DNA from: JAVBPR01 sp031549485
GTDB lineage: Bacteria > Bacillota > Clostridia > Oscillospirales > Feifaniaceae
Reading direction: 5' to 3'
Assembly (NCBI GenBank): GCA_031549485.1
Contig: JAVBPR010000008.1
Location: 124,001-188,000 of the forward strand
DNA length: 64,000 bases
In this document: positions 1-9,200 of the stretch, one piece after another
Numbering within the stretch: the first letter of the stretch is position 1
How the letters are laid out: each line of letters starts with the position of its first letter
Position numbers and translations under genes: made by a program
Notes under the pieces: generated by a model
What the model saw: only the letters and a program-made list of their open reading frames with translations
Databases searched by the model: none
What the model was told of the DNA's origin: nothing

Positions 1-686
1 ATAAGGCTTCCGCCTTTGCTGTCTCTGATGACCTCGAACTCTATTTCTTTCCAGCCGGCAATATTCTTCTCGATGAGTATCTGCGAAATCGGAGAAAGGC
101 GGATTCCGTTTTCGCTGATTTCGCGAAGCTGAGCTTCATTTTCCGCGCGGCCGCCGCCCGAACCGCCGAGGGTGAAAGCGGGGCGGATAATAACAGGATA
201 GCCTATTTCGTTTGCCACGCGCACTGCGCCTTCAACATCATTTACAATCTCGGAGGGAATGCAAGGCTGGTTTATTTTCTGCATCGTCTCTTTGAATATT
301 TTGCGGTCCTCCGCTTTGTTTATCGTTTCAAGCGAAGCGCCGAGCAGAGTTACGCCATGCTCCGCGAGGAAGCCCTCTTCTTCGAGCTGCATCGAAAGGG
401 TGAGCCCGTTTTGGCCGCCGAGCGTCGATAACAGCGCGTCCGGTTTTTCTTTTAGAATAATTCTTTTAATAGTCGGCAAGGTGAGCGGCTCGATATAAAT
501 AGCGTCCGCCATAGCGTTGTCGGTCATTATTGTCGCGGGGTTAGAGTTGATAAGAACGACCTCGAGCCCCTCTTCTTTTAAGACGCGGCATCCTTGTGTT
601 CCAGCATAGTCAAATTCAGCCGCCTGGCCGATAACTATCGGTCCGGAACCTATTATCAAAACTTTTCTCAGTTTTTTGTCGAGCAC
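1..686 (-). CDS. carB: Carbamoyl-phosphate synthase large subunit, N-terminal part (runs off the window)
   Basis: The protein makes carbamoyl phosphate from bicarbonate, ATP and ammonia (or glutamine-derived ammonia) for pyrimidine and arginine synthesis. About 228 N-terminal residues are visible. They begin with a GTG start, then a Gly-rich GSGPIVIGQAAEFDYAGTQ motif and the region with SNPATIMTD, both typical of the CarB N-terminal domain. The ATP-grasp segment with RPAFTLGGSGGG follows. An AGGTGAG ribosome binding site lies 7 nt before the GTG. The gene follows purF on the same strand but a terminator separates them, and no carA precedes it here. The family is certain; the rest of the gene lies outside the window. 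Confidence 0.93.
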   Translation of the reverse strand, partial: MLDKKLRKVLIIGSGPIVIGQAAEFDYAGTQGCRVLKEEGLEVVLINSNPATIMTDNAMADAIYIEPLTLPTIKRIILKEKPDALLSTLGGQNGLTLSMQLEEEGFLAEHGVTLLGASLETINKAEDRKIFKETMQKINQPCIPSEIVNDVEGAVRVANEIGYPVIIRPAFTLGGSGGGRAENEAQLREISENGIRLSPISQILIEKNIAGWKEIEFEVIRDSKGGSL

Positions 687-741
687 TATAAATCTCACCT
701 TTCTGTTATAAAGAATTATCTAAAATTTTATTTAGCTTATT

Positions 742-772
742 AAAAAGCGTCTGCCATAAATAGCAAACGCCC
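742..772 (-). terminator. Intrinsic terminator after purF
   Basis: Read on the minus strand, an 8-bp stem (GCGTTTGC with GCAGACGC, one G-T pair) around an 8-nt loop is followed by a run of five T. It lies just after the purF stop codon and before carB. Confidence 0.7.
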
Positions 773-777
773 GGAAG

Positions 778-2151
778 TCAAGTTTGGGATGGAACGGGAA
801 CAGGATACTTGCCGGAAAAGCAAGCCCTGCAAAAATCAAGTTTGGAATTTGGAGCAATTTCGGTAACGCGGTCAAGCGGCATAAACTGGAGGCTGTCCGC
901 GCCGATTTGTTTCATAATCTCCTCGGGCGAATGGGTGACCGAAATAAGCTGATTTCTATCGGTGATATCGGTTCCGAAATAACATGCCCACAAAAATTGC
1001 GGACTGGAAATACGGACGTGAACTTCTTTTGCCCCCGCCGATTTGAGAAGCGAGACGATCTGCCGGATTGTCGAGCCGCGTACAATTGAATCGTCGACCA
1101 TAATAACTCTTTTCCCCTCGATATTGCGGCGAAGGGCAGAGAGCTTCATCTTTATGCTTTTTTCGCGGGTGCCTTGAGCCGGCTGGATAAACGTGCGGCC
1201 GATATAGCGATTTTTAATAAGTCCTTCGCCGTAAGGAATTCCCGCAGCCTGCGAATATCCGATTGCCGAAACAATCCCGGAATCGGGAACCCCGATAACG
1301 ATATCGCCGATGGCGTTGCTCTCCTGCGCTAATATTTTCCCGGCGTTAAGGCGGGATTCGTAAACGCTCTGGCCGTCAATAACACTATCCGGCCGCGCAA
1401 AATATATATGCTCAAAAATGCAGGCCGCCGAGCAGGTCGAAAGCCCGCTGTCGGTCTGTTTTAAAACGCCCTCCGAAATGCTGACAATCTCGCCCGGTGC
1501 GACATCACGGACATATTCGGCGCCGATTGCGTCAAACGCACAGGTCTCGGAGGCAAAGCAATAGCTGTCTTCAACCTTACCTATTGAAAGCGGGCGAACG
1601 CCGAGCGGATCGCGAACCGCGATGATTTTTTCAGGCACCATGATAAGAAGGCAGTATGAACCGCGCAGTTTAGACATAACTATTTTTATCGAATCCTCGA
1701 GGCTATCGTTTTTAATGCGCTCCCTTGCGAGCATATATGCGATAACTTCGGTGTCGCTGTTGGTCTGGAAAATTGCGCCCTGCGCCTCGAGCTCGCTGCG
1801 AAGCTCGTCCGCATTAAAAATATTTCCGTTTTGGCAGATTGAAAAGCTGCCCATAAGATATTTTGTGGTCAGCGGCTGGGCATTCTCGCGGTTGCAGAGC
1901 GCCGGCGCGGAGTATCTTACATGCCCGATTGCGGCAAAGCCCTGCAAGTTCGAAAGCGTCGAGTCGTCAAAAACTTCGCTGACAAGCCCCATGTCTTTTA
2001 TGCAGTTTGTGCTGCCGCTTTCGCTTTGTATCGCAATGCCGCAGCTCTCCTGTCCGCGGTGTTGTAACGCGAAAAGGGCGTAATATACCGTCCTTGCAGT
2101 GTCAAATTTGTTTAAATTGTAAATTCCGAATACTCCGCATTCTTCGCGCAT
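778..2151 (-). CDS. purF: Amidophosphoribosyltransferase (glutamine PRPP amidotransferase)
   Basis: It catalyses the first committed step of purine synthesis, converting PRPP and glutamine to phosphoribosylamine in the cytoplasm. The 457-residue length is normal. After a four-residue propeptide (MREE) comes the N-terminal nucleophile Cys5 in ECGVFGI, followed by the HRGQES segment of the class II glutaminase domain. The PRPP-binding loop VIMVDDSIVRGST is intact. C-terminal cysteines, including CRAC near the end, fit the [4Fe-4S] form known from Bacillus PurF. It is transcribed alone here; the rest of the pur pathway is not in view. Confidence 0.97.
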   Translation of the reverse strand: MREECGVFGIYNLNKFDTARTVYYALFALQHRGQESCGIAIQSESGSTNCIKDMGLVSEVFDDSTLSNLQGFAAIGHVRYSAPALCNRENAQPLTTKYLMGSFSICQNGNIFNADELRSELEAQGAIFQTNSDTEVIAYMLARERIKNDSLEDSIKIVMSKLRGSYCLLIMVPEKIIAVRDPLGVRPLSIGKVEDSYCFASETCAFDAIGAEYVRDVAPGEIVSISEGVLKQTDSGLSTCSAACIFEHIYFARPDSVIDGQSVYESRLNAGKILAQESNAIGDIVIGVPDSGIVSAIGYSQAAGIPYGEGLIKNRYIGRTFIQPAQGTREKSIKMKLSALRRNIEGKRVIMVDDSIVRGSTIRQIVSLLKSAGAKEVHVRISSPQFLWACYFGTDITDRNQLISVTHSPEEIMKQIGADSLQFMPLDRVTEIAPNSKLDFCRACFSGKYPVPVPSQT

Positions 2152-2480
2152 TTTACCACTCCCGTCGTTTTGCTATGAAATATTATAACATAAAAATGTG
2201 AAAAATAATTAATAAATTTACACCATATTACAAAAATTTTTTTAAAAATTTTTATTAATTTGCATAAAAAATATTTTACGCCTGATATCTTTTTAAGTAT
2301 ACCACCAATATTTGGTAAAGAATAAAAGAATTCAATAGTTTTTAATTTTTTTGTCGGCAGTGTTTTTATTCATATCGGTTAATTGTTACGCTCAAATCAA
2401 ATTTAAATTTTTTGCCATTTTTGTATAATTTTTGTTTTTCCGCGCAAAATAATTGCGAAGACCAAAAGGAGGTACGAAAA
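2152..2480. other. AT-rich intergenic region between divergent genes
   Basis: About 330 bp, very AT-rich with long T and A runs, between purF (minus) and the small yjzC-like gene (plus). It must hold promoters in both directions. A TATAAT stands near 2422 on the plus strand and another at 2182-2187 on the minus strand, but I find no convincing -35 partner for either. No riboswitch fold was recognised. Confidence 0.4.
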
Positions 2481-2651
2481 TTGAGTTCGAAAATTTTTAA
2501 TCCAGGCGAAAACGATGTTCCGGAAGGAACCTACACCGAAGTTGATTCACAGGGCAACACCGTAAGCGGCGCGAGAACGGTAAATGTCAGCCGCGGCGAC
2601 CGTTTGCCTCCGACCTCACAGGACGGCTATAAATGGACACAAAAAAGCTAA
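2481..2651 (+). CDS. YjzC-like small protein, 56 aa
   Basis: The TTG start is chosen because AAAGGAGGT lies 8 nt upstream; a longer reading from an upstream ATG lacks a ribosome binding site. The pattern F-x-PG, P-x-G-x-Y-x-E, a Val-rich stretch, GDRLPPT and a terminal W matches the YjzC family of about 60-residue Bacillota proteins of unknown function. There is no signal peptide or membrane segment, so it should be a small soluble cytoplasmic protein. It is monocistronic, with its own terminator right after the stop. Homology is judged by eye on a short sequence. Confidence 0.66.
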   Translation: MSSKIFNPGENDVPEGTYTEVDSQGNTVSGARTVNVSRGDRLPPTSQDGYKWTQKS

Positions 2652-2676
2652 GTTAAGTTTCCCCCCATGCGCAAAA

Positions 2677-2704
2677 AGCCTCCGCCGAAAGCGGAGGCTT
2701 TTTT
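2677..2704 (+). terminator. Intrinsic terminator after the yjzC-like gene
   Basis: A perfect 10-bp stem (AAGCCTCCGC with GCGGAGGCTT) around CGAAA is followed by a T run. Confidence 0.88.
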
Positions 2705-2825
2705 CTTATTATAATGCCGGCCTGTTTTGCCCGCCGCGGATGCGCGATAATCTGTGTTTATATAGGAATAAAATACGCACTTGCGCTAAATACGATTTTG
2801 TGCTATATTTTTTATTACGGTATTT

Positions 2826-2902
2826 GCGGCTGTAGCTCAGCTGGATAGAGTGTTTGGCTACGAACCAAAAGGTCGGGGGTTCGAATCCCTTCAGCCGTAC
2901 CA
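2826..2902 (+). tRNA. tRNA-Arg (anticodon ACG)
   Basis: This 77-nt cloverleaf has encoded CCA. The acceptor GCGGCTG pairs with CAGCCGT (one G-T). The anticodon stem TTTGG/CCAAA encloses loop CTACGAA with anticodon ACG. The T arm reads GGGGG-TTCGAAT-CCCTT. It reads CGN arginine codons after A34 is converted to inosine. Confidence 0.96.
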
Positions 2903-2925
2903 GCAGCGTGACGCTGCGCCCAATC

Positions 2926-2955
2926 GCCTTCGGCTTTTTGCCGGAGGCTTTTTAT
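2926..2955 (+). terminator. Intrinsic terminator after tRNA-Arg
   Basis: A 9-bp stem GCCTTCGGC/GCCGGAGGC (one G-T pair) around five T is followed by TTTTTTATTT. A shorter hairpin, GCAGCGT-G-ACGCTGC, directly abuts the tRNA 3' end. Confidence 0.75.
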
Positions 2956-3122
2956 TTAAAAACTGTACCTTTTTGTAAAAATAATACGCAGGTATCATGC
3001 AGGCGCGAGGACAAGCAGAGAACGCTACTATATTCATCGAAAACGCGACGACATACAGAGAAAGCCACAAGTCACAAACGGTTAATTTTCTCTGCATTTT
3101 TTGTAATAAAATAATAAAAATC

Positions 3123-3148
3123 AGCCCCCTGCTAAAATGCAGGGGGCT
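3123..3148 (-). terminator. Intrinsic terminator after the acetate transporter-like gene
   Basis: A perfect 10-bp stem (AGCCCCCTGC with GCAGGGGGCT) around a 6-nt loop; the minus-strand transcript continues with a T-rich run. Confidence 0.85.
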
Positions 3149-3165
3149 ATATTGATTTATCCGGC

Positions 3166-3723
3166 TTATTTATCGCCCAGCGGCAAAACTTTTTTGCCGA
3201 ATTCGTTATTGAGAATCTGCGCCATGCTGTTGTAAACCGCCGAAGCGCCGCAGAAAATTCCGACATATCCCGCGATTTTCCCTATCATTTCGCTTCCCGA
3301 AAAATCGCCCGCGGCGAGGAGAAAGAAGAGAAGCGCGAGCGAGAAAAACACCACTTGCGTTGCGCGGTTGTGCTTTAGCGTGCCGATTGCCATAAAGAGG
3401 GTGAAAATTCCCCAAAGCAGGAGATACCAGCCCATAGACGCTTTATCGGCGGGAGTGTTGTTAAACGGATTGCACCATATAAAAATAAGCGACCACCAAA
3501 AAAGTCCGTAGGCGCTGAAAGCCGTCGCGCCGAATAGATTGTTGTTTTTGAATTCCATAATTCCCGCGATAATTTGCGCCAGGCCGCCGATGGCGAACCC
3601 CATCGCGACAATCGCCGCCGAAAGCGGAATAAATCCCGCATTGTGGATATTGAGCAAAATCGTGGTCATTCCAAACCCCAAAAGCCCGAGCGGCGCCGGA
3701 TTTGCTACTCTTTTTTCGTTCAT
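3166..3723 (-). CDS. GPR1/FUN34/YaaH (SatP-type) acetate/succinate transporter
   Basis: A 185-residue integral membrane protein with about six hydrophobic helices and the family signature NPAPLGLLGFGMTT near the N-terminus. Family members such as E. coli SatP import or export acetate, and some carry succinate or ammonium. The size agrees with bacterial members. A GGGGAAAAG ribosome binding site precedes the ATG. It stands alone with its own terminator. The substrate is inferred from the family; in a fermenting anaerobe acetate or proton-coupled acetate export is the likeliest use. Confidence 0.88.
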   Translation of the reverse strand: MNEKRVANPAPLGLLGFGMTTILLNIHNAGFIPLSAAIVAMGFAIGGLAQIIAGIMEFKNNNLFGATAFSAYGLFWWSLIFIWCNPFNNTPADKASMGWYLLLWGIFTLFMAIGTLKHNRATQVVFFSLALLFFLLAAGDFSGSEMIGKIAGYVGIFCGASAVYNSMAQILNNEFGKKVLPLGDK

Positions 3724-3863
3724 ACTTTTCCCCTTTTCTTTTATAAATCAAGATTATACCATAATATTTTTTCAAACTCTACCGAAAACCAAAAGCCGGA
3801 AGCACTTTTGCCGTTCCCGCAAAAAATCGCCTCCGCAAAAGCGGAGGCGAAGCTTTATTTATT

Positions 3864-4706
3864 TTATTTTTTCACGACGACCGAAAAGCCGTCAAACCAG
3901 AAAAACGGATCGGTAAAACCGATTTTGTCGTTAAGAATTTTCATTTCTTTCAAAAATTCGTCTCTTTCGGTCGGCATAAGCTCGTGGAAGAAAATATCAA
4001 TTTTTCCCGATTCCAACGCGACATATTTCGCTTGTGCAGTAACCGGAACAATCTCAAAATTAAAGCCTATTTTTTTGGAAATAGCCGATAAAACCTCCAC
4101 GCAATATCCGGCGGCGCGGCCGTCTGCGGCTATGTAGTCAAGCGGATTTACATCTCCCGAAACGCCTATTTTTATCGTGGGAGCGTCTTTAATTACCGGA
4201 AAATCGGCGCCTTTTTCTTTTGTGTAATCGGCCGGTTCATCGACATACCGGAATTTGAGCCCGTCAAGGGTTCCGTCCGAACGTATATCGTTTATTGCCA
4301 TATTCAGCTTGCTCTGAAGTTCCACATCCGCCGCGCGCAAAACCATCGAAACACAGAATGAATCCGCCACATTGCCTTCAAGCGGCAGAGCTTTAAGCGA
4401 AGCGTCGTTTTTCACATATGCTTCCGCTGTGAAAGAGGGCGGAATAACGGCGTCGACCTGATTTGCTTTCAGCGCCGCAAGCGCCATAAGCGAACTATCA
4501 AAAAATTTGATTTCTTTCAAATTTGCGCCGGTGCTTTCTTCTATTGCTTTTTGATATTCCGCATCCGCAAGCGTTGAGCTTACCGCGGCGAGGGTTTTAC
4601 CTTCAAGGTCTTTGACTGCGTTTATTGTTTCAACTTTCGCGCAGGAGGAAAAAACAAGCGCAAAACATACCGCCAAGAGGATTATCGAAAAATATTTTTT
4701 ATACAT
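3864..4706 (-). CDS. Lipoprotein solute-binding protein with type 3 SBP half-domains in permuted order
   Basis: The start is the ATG 8 nt after AAGGAGG, giving 280 residues. A lipoprotein signal ends at Cys22 (VFSSC), so the protein should be anchored on the outer face of the membrane. Residues about 30-140 resemble the second lobe of type 3 (amino-acid type) binding proteins, starting DLEGKTLAAVSSTLAD and ending with DGTLDGL. Residues about 165-280 resemble the first lobe, with IKIGVSGDVNPLDY, AGYCVEVL, SGKIDI and FTDPFF. Thus the usual lobe order is reversed. No permease or ATPase gene is adjacent. A c-di-GMP-type riboswitch and terminator lie in its leader. The ligand is unknown, and it may act as a sensor rather than in transport. 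Confidence 0.8.
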   Translation of the reverse strand: MYKKYFSIILLAVCFALVFSSCAKVETINAVKDLEGKTLAAVSSTLADAEYQKAIEESTGANLKEIKFFDSSLMALAALKANQVDAVIPPSFTAEAYVKNDASLKALPLEGNVADSFCVSMVLRAADVELQSKLNMAINDIRSDGTLDGLKFRYVDEPADYTKEKGADFPVIKDAPTIKIGVSGDVNPLDYIAADGRAAGYCVEVLSAISKKIGFNFEIVPVTAQAKYVALESGKIDIFFHELMPTERDEFLKEMKILNDKIGFTDPFFWFDGFSVVVKK

Positions 4707-4774
4707 AACGAGGCCCTCCTTTTCACCTATAGAATATGCCAAAAACTCCCGTTTCGTCAAGCCTTTCGCAAAGC

Positions 4775-4804
4775 AAAAAAGGTAGCTTCGCAGGCAAAGC
4801 TACC
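4775..4804 (-). terminator. Riboswitch-associated intrinsic terminator in the leader of the binding-protein gene
   Basis: On the minus strand GGTAGCTT and AAGCTACC form a stem around 8 nt, followed by TTTTTT. It lies directly after the aptamer and about 70 nt before the start codon, which is the arrangement of transcription attenuation. Confidence 0.8.
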
Positions 4805-4805
4805 G

Positions 4806-4903
4806 AGAGAATGCAACTGGCTGGCATCTATCCGATTTCGGACAGATAAGCCCCTATAGTTTTGCGCCACTATCTTTCGATAGATTTGCCGTTTTTGTAA
4901 TTA
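4806..4903 (-). ncRNA. Cyclic-di-GMP-I (GEMM) riboswitch aptamer
   Basis: Minus-strand landmarks occur in the family order. First comes ACGGCAAA, then a hairpin TCTATCGAAAGATAG with the conserved GAAA loop, then GGCGCAAA. After that come a GGGGCTTA segment, a second hairpin around CCGAAATCGG, and a closing GCCAGCCAGTTGC. This agrees with GEMM-I, where GGCAAA, the GAAA tetraloop, GACGCAAA and the 3' receptor strand are the defining blocks. The outer P1 helix looks weak by eye. The adjoining terminator suggests ligand-dependent control of the downstream lipoprotein gene. Confidence 0.74.
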
Positions 4904-5146
4904 TGTTATTAAATTATACAATATGCAAATTAATAATACAAGAATAATTACCGCAATCATCATTAAAGTTTGCGTTAAATTCTTTTGATAAAATAAAATT
5001 ATTAACGACGGAACAAATAAAAAACATGATAGTTATTTGCAAGAGCCTTAATCTTTAATTTGTGATAAAATAAAAGAAACAAATATTCCGAACTTTTCCT
5101 CTAATATATTAGATTTGCTATTTTCACTTTTTTGGAGTGTTTTGTT

Positions 5147-6121
5147 ATGAAAAAAGCGTTGTGTTTTATCTTGTTGCTCGTCATGCTTCTTACAATAATC
5201 CCGCTCGGCGCGTCCGCCGCACTCGCCAAAGAAAAGGTGCTTTCAACCGACATAGGGTGCCTTGTCAATATGCAGCCTATTTACTCTTTTAATGTTAATA
5301 ACGAAACCTATGTTGTCGCGGAAGATTTACGGAGCTACGGTTTTGATGTGGTTTGGGAAGCGTAAGCAAGAACGCTCAGCATAACCTCGAACAATACTCC
5401 CGCACAAACGATTTTATCGAAAGAACAAATAAATATTCTAAAAGCCGATATAAAAACCGGGGTTAAACTTTTTGATGTATATAAAACAAATATCAAAACC
5501 TATATCGCCGGAAGTGAAGTAGTCGCTTATAACATAAACGGGTACACCCTCATCAAGCTCGCCGATTTATCGGTTTACGGATATTTGGAATGGAACAAGG
5601 ATAATAAAATTGCTTCTATAAATGTTTTGCAAAAAACGCTTTACGAAGCATATGAAAAAGCCGAAAAAACCGAGCTCGTTTTGGAGGCTGATTATGTCGC
5701 TTCCGTTACCAAGGAAATTACACAGCTTGACATTACTTACATAGGAGAAGCAATAGATGGTTTGCCAAATGGAATAGGAAAAATATATTATAAAAACAAA
5801 TCCGATAACGAAAATTATTATTTTGGCTATTTCAAAGACGGAAACTTTGATGGCCGTGGAATATCAGAAACATATGGCCGTCCAATGTATAGTTTTGCGC
5901 AAGGTAGTTATTGTGAATTTATTTTCAAAAAAGGAATAAAAAATGGTTATTGTATAGAAAGCTCTTACTTCGCAATAATTGAGTCGCGTACCGACGCGTT
6001 ATTTATTGACGGAAAAATAACCAATGAAACTAAATACTTTCTTGATCCGAATGCGTACTACGAAAGGCCAGACAATTACTATGGAAATGTTTGGAAATAT
6101 GGCCTTCATAGAACTGAATAA
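5147..6121 (+). pseudogene. Secreted copper-amine-oxidase-N-like stalk/MORN-like protein, split by one in-frame stop
   Basis: The start ATG has a GGAG upstream and opens a clear signal peptide (MKKALCFILLLVML ... ASA). The first stalk-type domain ends ...GFDVVWEA and is cut by TAA at 5363-5365. The same frame then continues without another stop for about 250 codons. It completes the domain (ARTLSIT), adds a second one (NINGYTLIKLADLSVYG) and then MORN-like YIGEAIDGLPNGIGKIYY and YFGYFKDGNFDGRG. Relatives have Glu-like residues at this place, so a GAA-to-TAA change is the simplest cause. Related stalk-domain proteins occur at 25.5-29.4 kb. Function is unknown; a sequencing error remains possible. 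Confidence 0.78.
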
Positions 6122-6125
6122 AAAC

Positions 6126-6158
6126 AAAGGCCCCTGTGCGTTTCGCACAGGGGCCTTT
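6126..6158 (+). terminator. Intrinsic terminator after the stalk/MORN pseudogene
   Basis: A perfect 15-bp stem beginning AAAGGCCCCTGTGCG around a TTT loop, directly after the stop codon. Confidence 0.85.
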
Positions 6159-6220
6159 GAGGTGTATAATTTGCGCGTAACACTAATTCAATTACCGGAA
6201 TCACTCAAAATGTTATTTAT

Positions 6221-6257
6221 AACAAAAGGAACCGCCAAAACGGCGGTTCCTTTTGTT
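6221..6257. terminator. Bidirectional terminator, serving mainly the giant minus-strand gene
   Basis: A perfect 16-bp stem (AACAAAAGGAACCGCC and its complement) around AAAAC, with A and T tracts at both feet. It lies 40 bp beyond the stop of the 2248-residue gene. Confidence 0.85.
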
Positions 6258-6296
6258 ATTGATTCTCAATTATTAATTGGCGAAAACCAATGGCTT

Positions 6297-9200
6297 TTAT
6301 GCTTTGATATATGTGTTCGGTAGTCCCTTAGGGGCTTCAGGTAGAGCAAACATATTTGTCGTTTTAAGCACTTTCATTCGGTATAACTGTGTTGTTGAAA
6401 TATAAATGTCAGATCCATTCTGAAGTAAGCTTTTAACCTCTCCTCTAACCTCAGCTATCTTCTGCATATTTGATGTTCCATTATACATATAGACAGCTCC
6501 TGTTATCCCCCCGGCAATCGGAATGGCTGCATCGCCACTTCCATCGTTAAAGAGACCAATTGTGTTACACTGTATAGGTGTGAGCGCGATTCGCTGCGGA
6601 GCTCCTGTGCCGTTCCAGCGGTAAACCGCAACATCAGGACTTGTTGCTGTAAAATAGAAATACTTCGAAACTTCATCGTAAACGATATCGGTTACAGTGA
6701 ATCCGGAAAGCACTTGCGTTCTCATAGGATTTAAAGTATTAAGGCGGGAGAACTCATATATTCCCGGCGAAATTGACGAACTGCCAATTATCGGAATTCC
6801 CAGCCATCTGCCCCCGATATAATGCAACTTACCGATGCTTCCAAAAGGCGTACTGTCATGTATAGACCAGTTGTAAGTGCCGTTGTTTGGTGAAAATGCG
6901 GATGAATTTGCCGCCGCAATTCCCGGCGAATATATTACCGTGCAGTTTATTCCATCAATTTCACCATAAGCAAGCCTCTTAGTATAGCTTGCCAAAACGC
7001 CGGTATTTGCAGTCTCATATGTCATCATATTTGATCCTGCGATTGCCACATTGCTTGAGTTCGGAATAGTAAACATCATTCTGTTTCGCCCAGCATTAAA
7101 TATTCCATTTAAGAATGCGTTTCCGTTTGGAGAAAACTGTGTAATTCCATCTTTTGCTTGATTTACGCGGTATGCTCCATAACCGGACGCCGGTATTCCT
7201 CCGACAATCATATCAAATGCTTTTATCGGTTCAGCGATCGTATAATTTGATTCTGAGAGCTGTTGCGGTTTTTCGAAGTTCTTCTCATAATTCATAAAGT
7301 CAAAAAGAGTCTTGTACTCAGCTTGCCTAATCATCGAGCCGTCACAACGAAGCCAACCTTCGTTAGATACAGGCTTTGCAAAGGAGCGAATTTCGCCAGT
7401 ATTTCCCTGCCCATAAATAAACCGGATTTCGTTGTCGATAACTTCTTTGGTGAGAGGAGTTCCTTCATAAACTGCATTATCCGCATATTCCATTTTATAT
7501 ACGTTTTCTTCGCCAGCTACCGCGGTTAGTCTTACCCAATTTTCACGGCCTGCCTCCGGCTCACGGTTGGCAAGAAGCATAGGCTCTTTTACAATACGCA
7601 TCATATGACAGATTGGCCCTGTGGCATTAGTGCCGAGGATGAAATCAAAATCAAATGTTGCAGTTTCTCCTGGCAGCAATTTTTTGCGGAACCAAATAAA
7701 AGAACTTCCCTCAATACTTGGTATAAACCGAGTAGCATTTTTTTTGTTATCACGAACTATAGCCATCGCACCAGTTCCCTTTTTGTTAGGCCCTGCATAA
7801 CATAATTCTATTATTTGCTGTTCGTCTATTGAGTCATTTTCTAAGGTCAGTTTTATCTCGTTGTGCAGACACCAGTTTCCAACATTATGAAGCGGCGGTC
7901 TTGAATTAGGGCTTGCAACATAATTTTGCCCCTGGCTATCTTTGCAGCAAAGAGTAATAGGCGGATGCTCGTTTACATTCTTATTATTAACCACTCCGTC
8001 TACTAAAGGACCATGTGTATATAGATAATAATTTTTTTGTAAGAGCGTGGAAGTTCTAATTGTTAAGTTTTCAATAGTATTTTTAAAACGATCTGTAATT
8101 CCCGAGTACGCTTTATTATGCGCTTTCCATCTCCATTCTTCTTTTTGACGATCATTTTCCTCTACGACTTTGTTCATTGCGATTGACTCATCAGCTGTAA
8201 GCGGCCACGGACACGGATACGGGAAAGAAGCTAGAGACGCTTTCTTTTGTGTTAATGTGCCATCAGCGTTTCTTTCAATAGCGTACACAAGAACATCCAA
8301 GTCCGCTGTAGGATGATCTATTTCAACACGTATAACGCCGCTGTATGCCCCTGTGGTACCTGCTTGTGCGTACTCTTCATCTTTTCCAGTGTTTTCATTT
8401 CTTTTAATAATGGTCGGTGCCCCTTTAATACGTCTGCGGAAAATTTCAGTTGCTACCAATCTGTTAGCTATTACTTCATATTCACGCGGGCCTGGCGGGG
8501 TTTCTTCCCCGTGTCTTTGTCTGCTGTTACTTTCTTTTTTCTCAAAGTATTGATTCCACATATCCCGATTAATATCTACATTGTCTGCTGCTTGGCCTTC
8601 AGCCGGAATTGCCTCTTTTGCAAATCCCTCATGGGTCTTTCTAACATTAATATGAAAGGGATAATCATTTGCTAATTCCACAACAATATCGTAGTCAGAA
8701 TAATTTTTCCATGCGCTAAAAGAGAAAAATATCTCAAAAGTACCTTTGCACCATTGCCTGTTAATATAATACCCTCTATTCGCAAACGGGACATAGTTAC
8801 CGGTAAATGAAAATTTGCCAAGCTGTTCAGGATAATTGCAGTATATCCATTTCCCTGCGCTGGTTGTTGCATCAAATGTTAGTGGTTTAACATAACTCTG
8901 AGGCACAGGTTTATCTAGTTTCCCATAATCTTTCCAGTACCATTCTTGATCTCTGCAAACATATTTTTGAAATAGTGGACCTCCTAAATACTCCGGGGTT
9001 TCCAAAATGCCATAAGCAGGAAAACTACCTACTGCTTGAGCCTTATAAGGACTTATTTTTTCTGAAGGTAGGTTAGTCCCGTCCTCATTTGGTTTTGCGA
9101 GAATTGCTTTAAGTCTTAAATCATCACCTGACACCAGTCTTGATCCGGTAACTTTTAGCGAAAGCTGAGAAGAGGCTGTTCCCGCTTTCGGGAATTCAAA

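Noticed and set aside
2854..3114. Reading frame of 86 codons across the tRNA-Arg and its terminator
   Set aside because: It starts inside the tRNA gene and has no supporting features.
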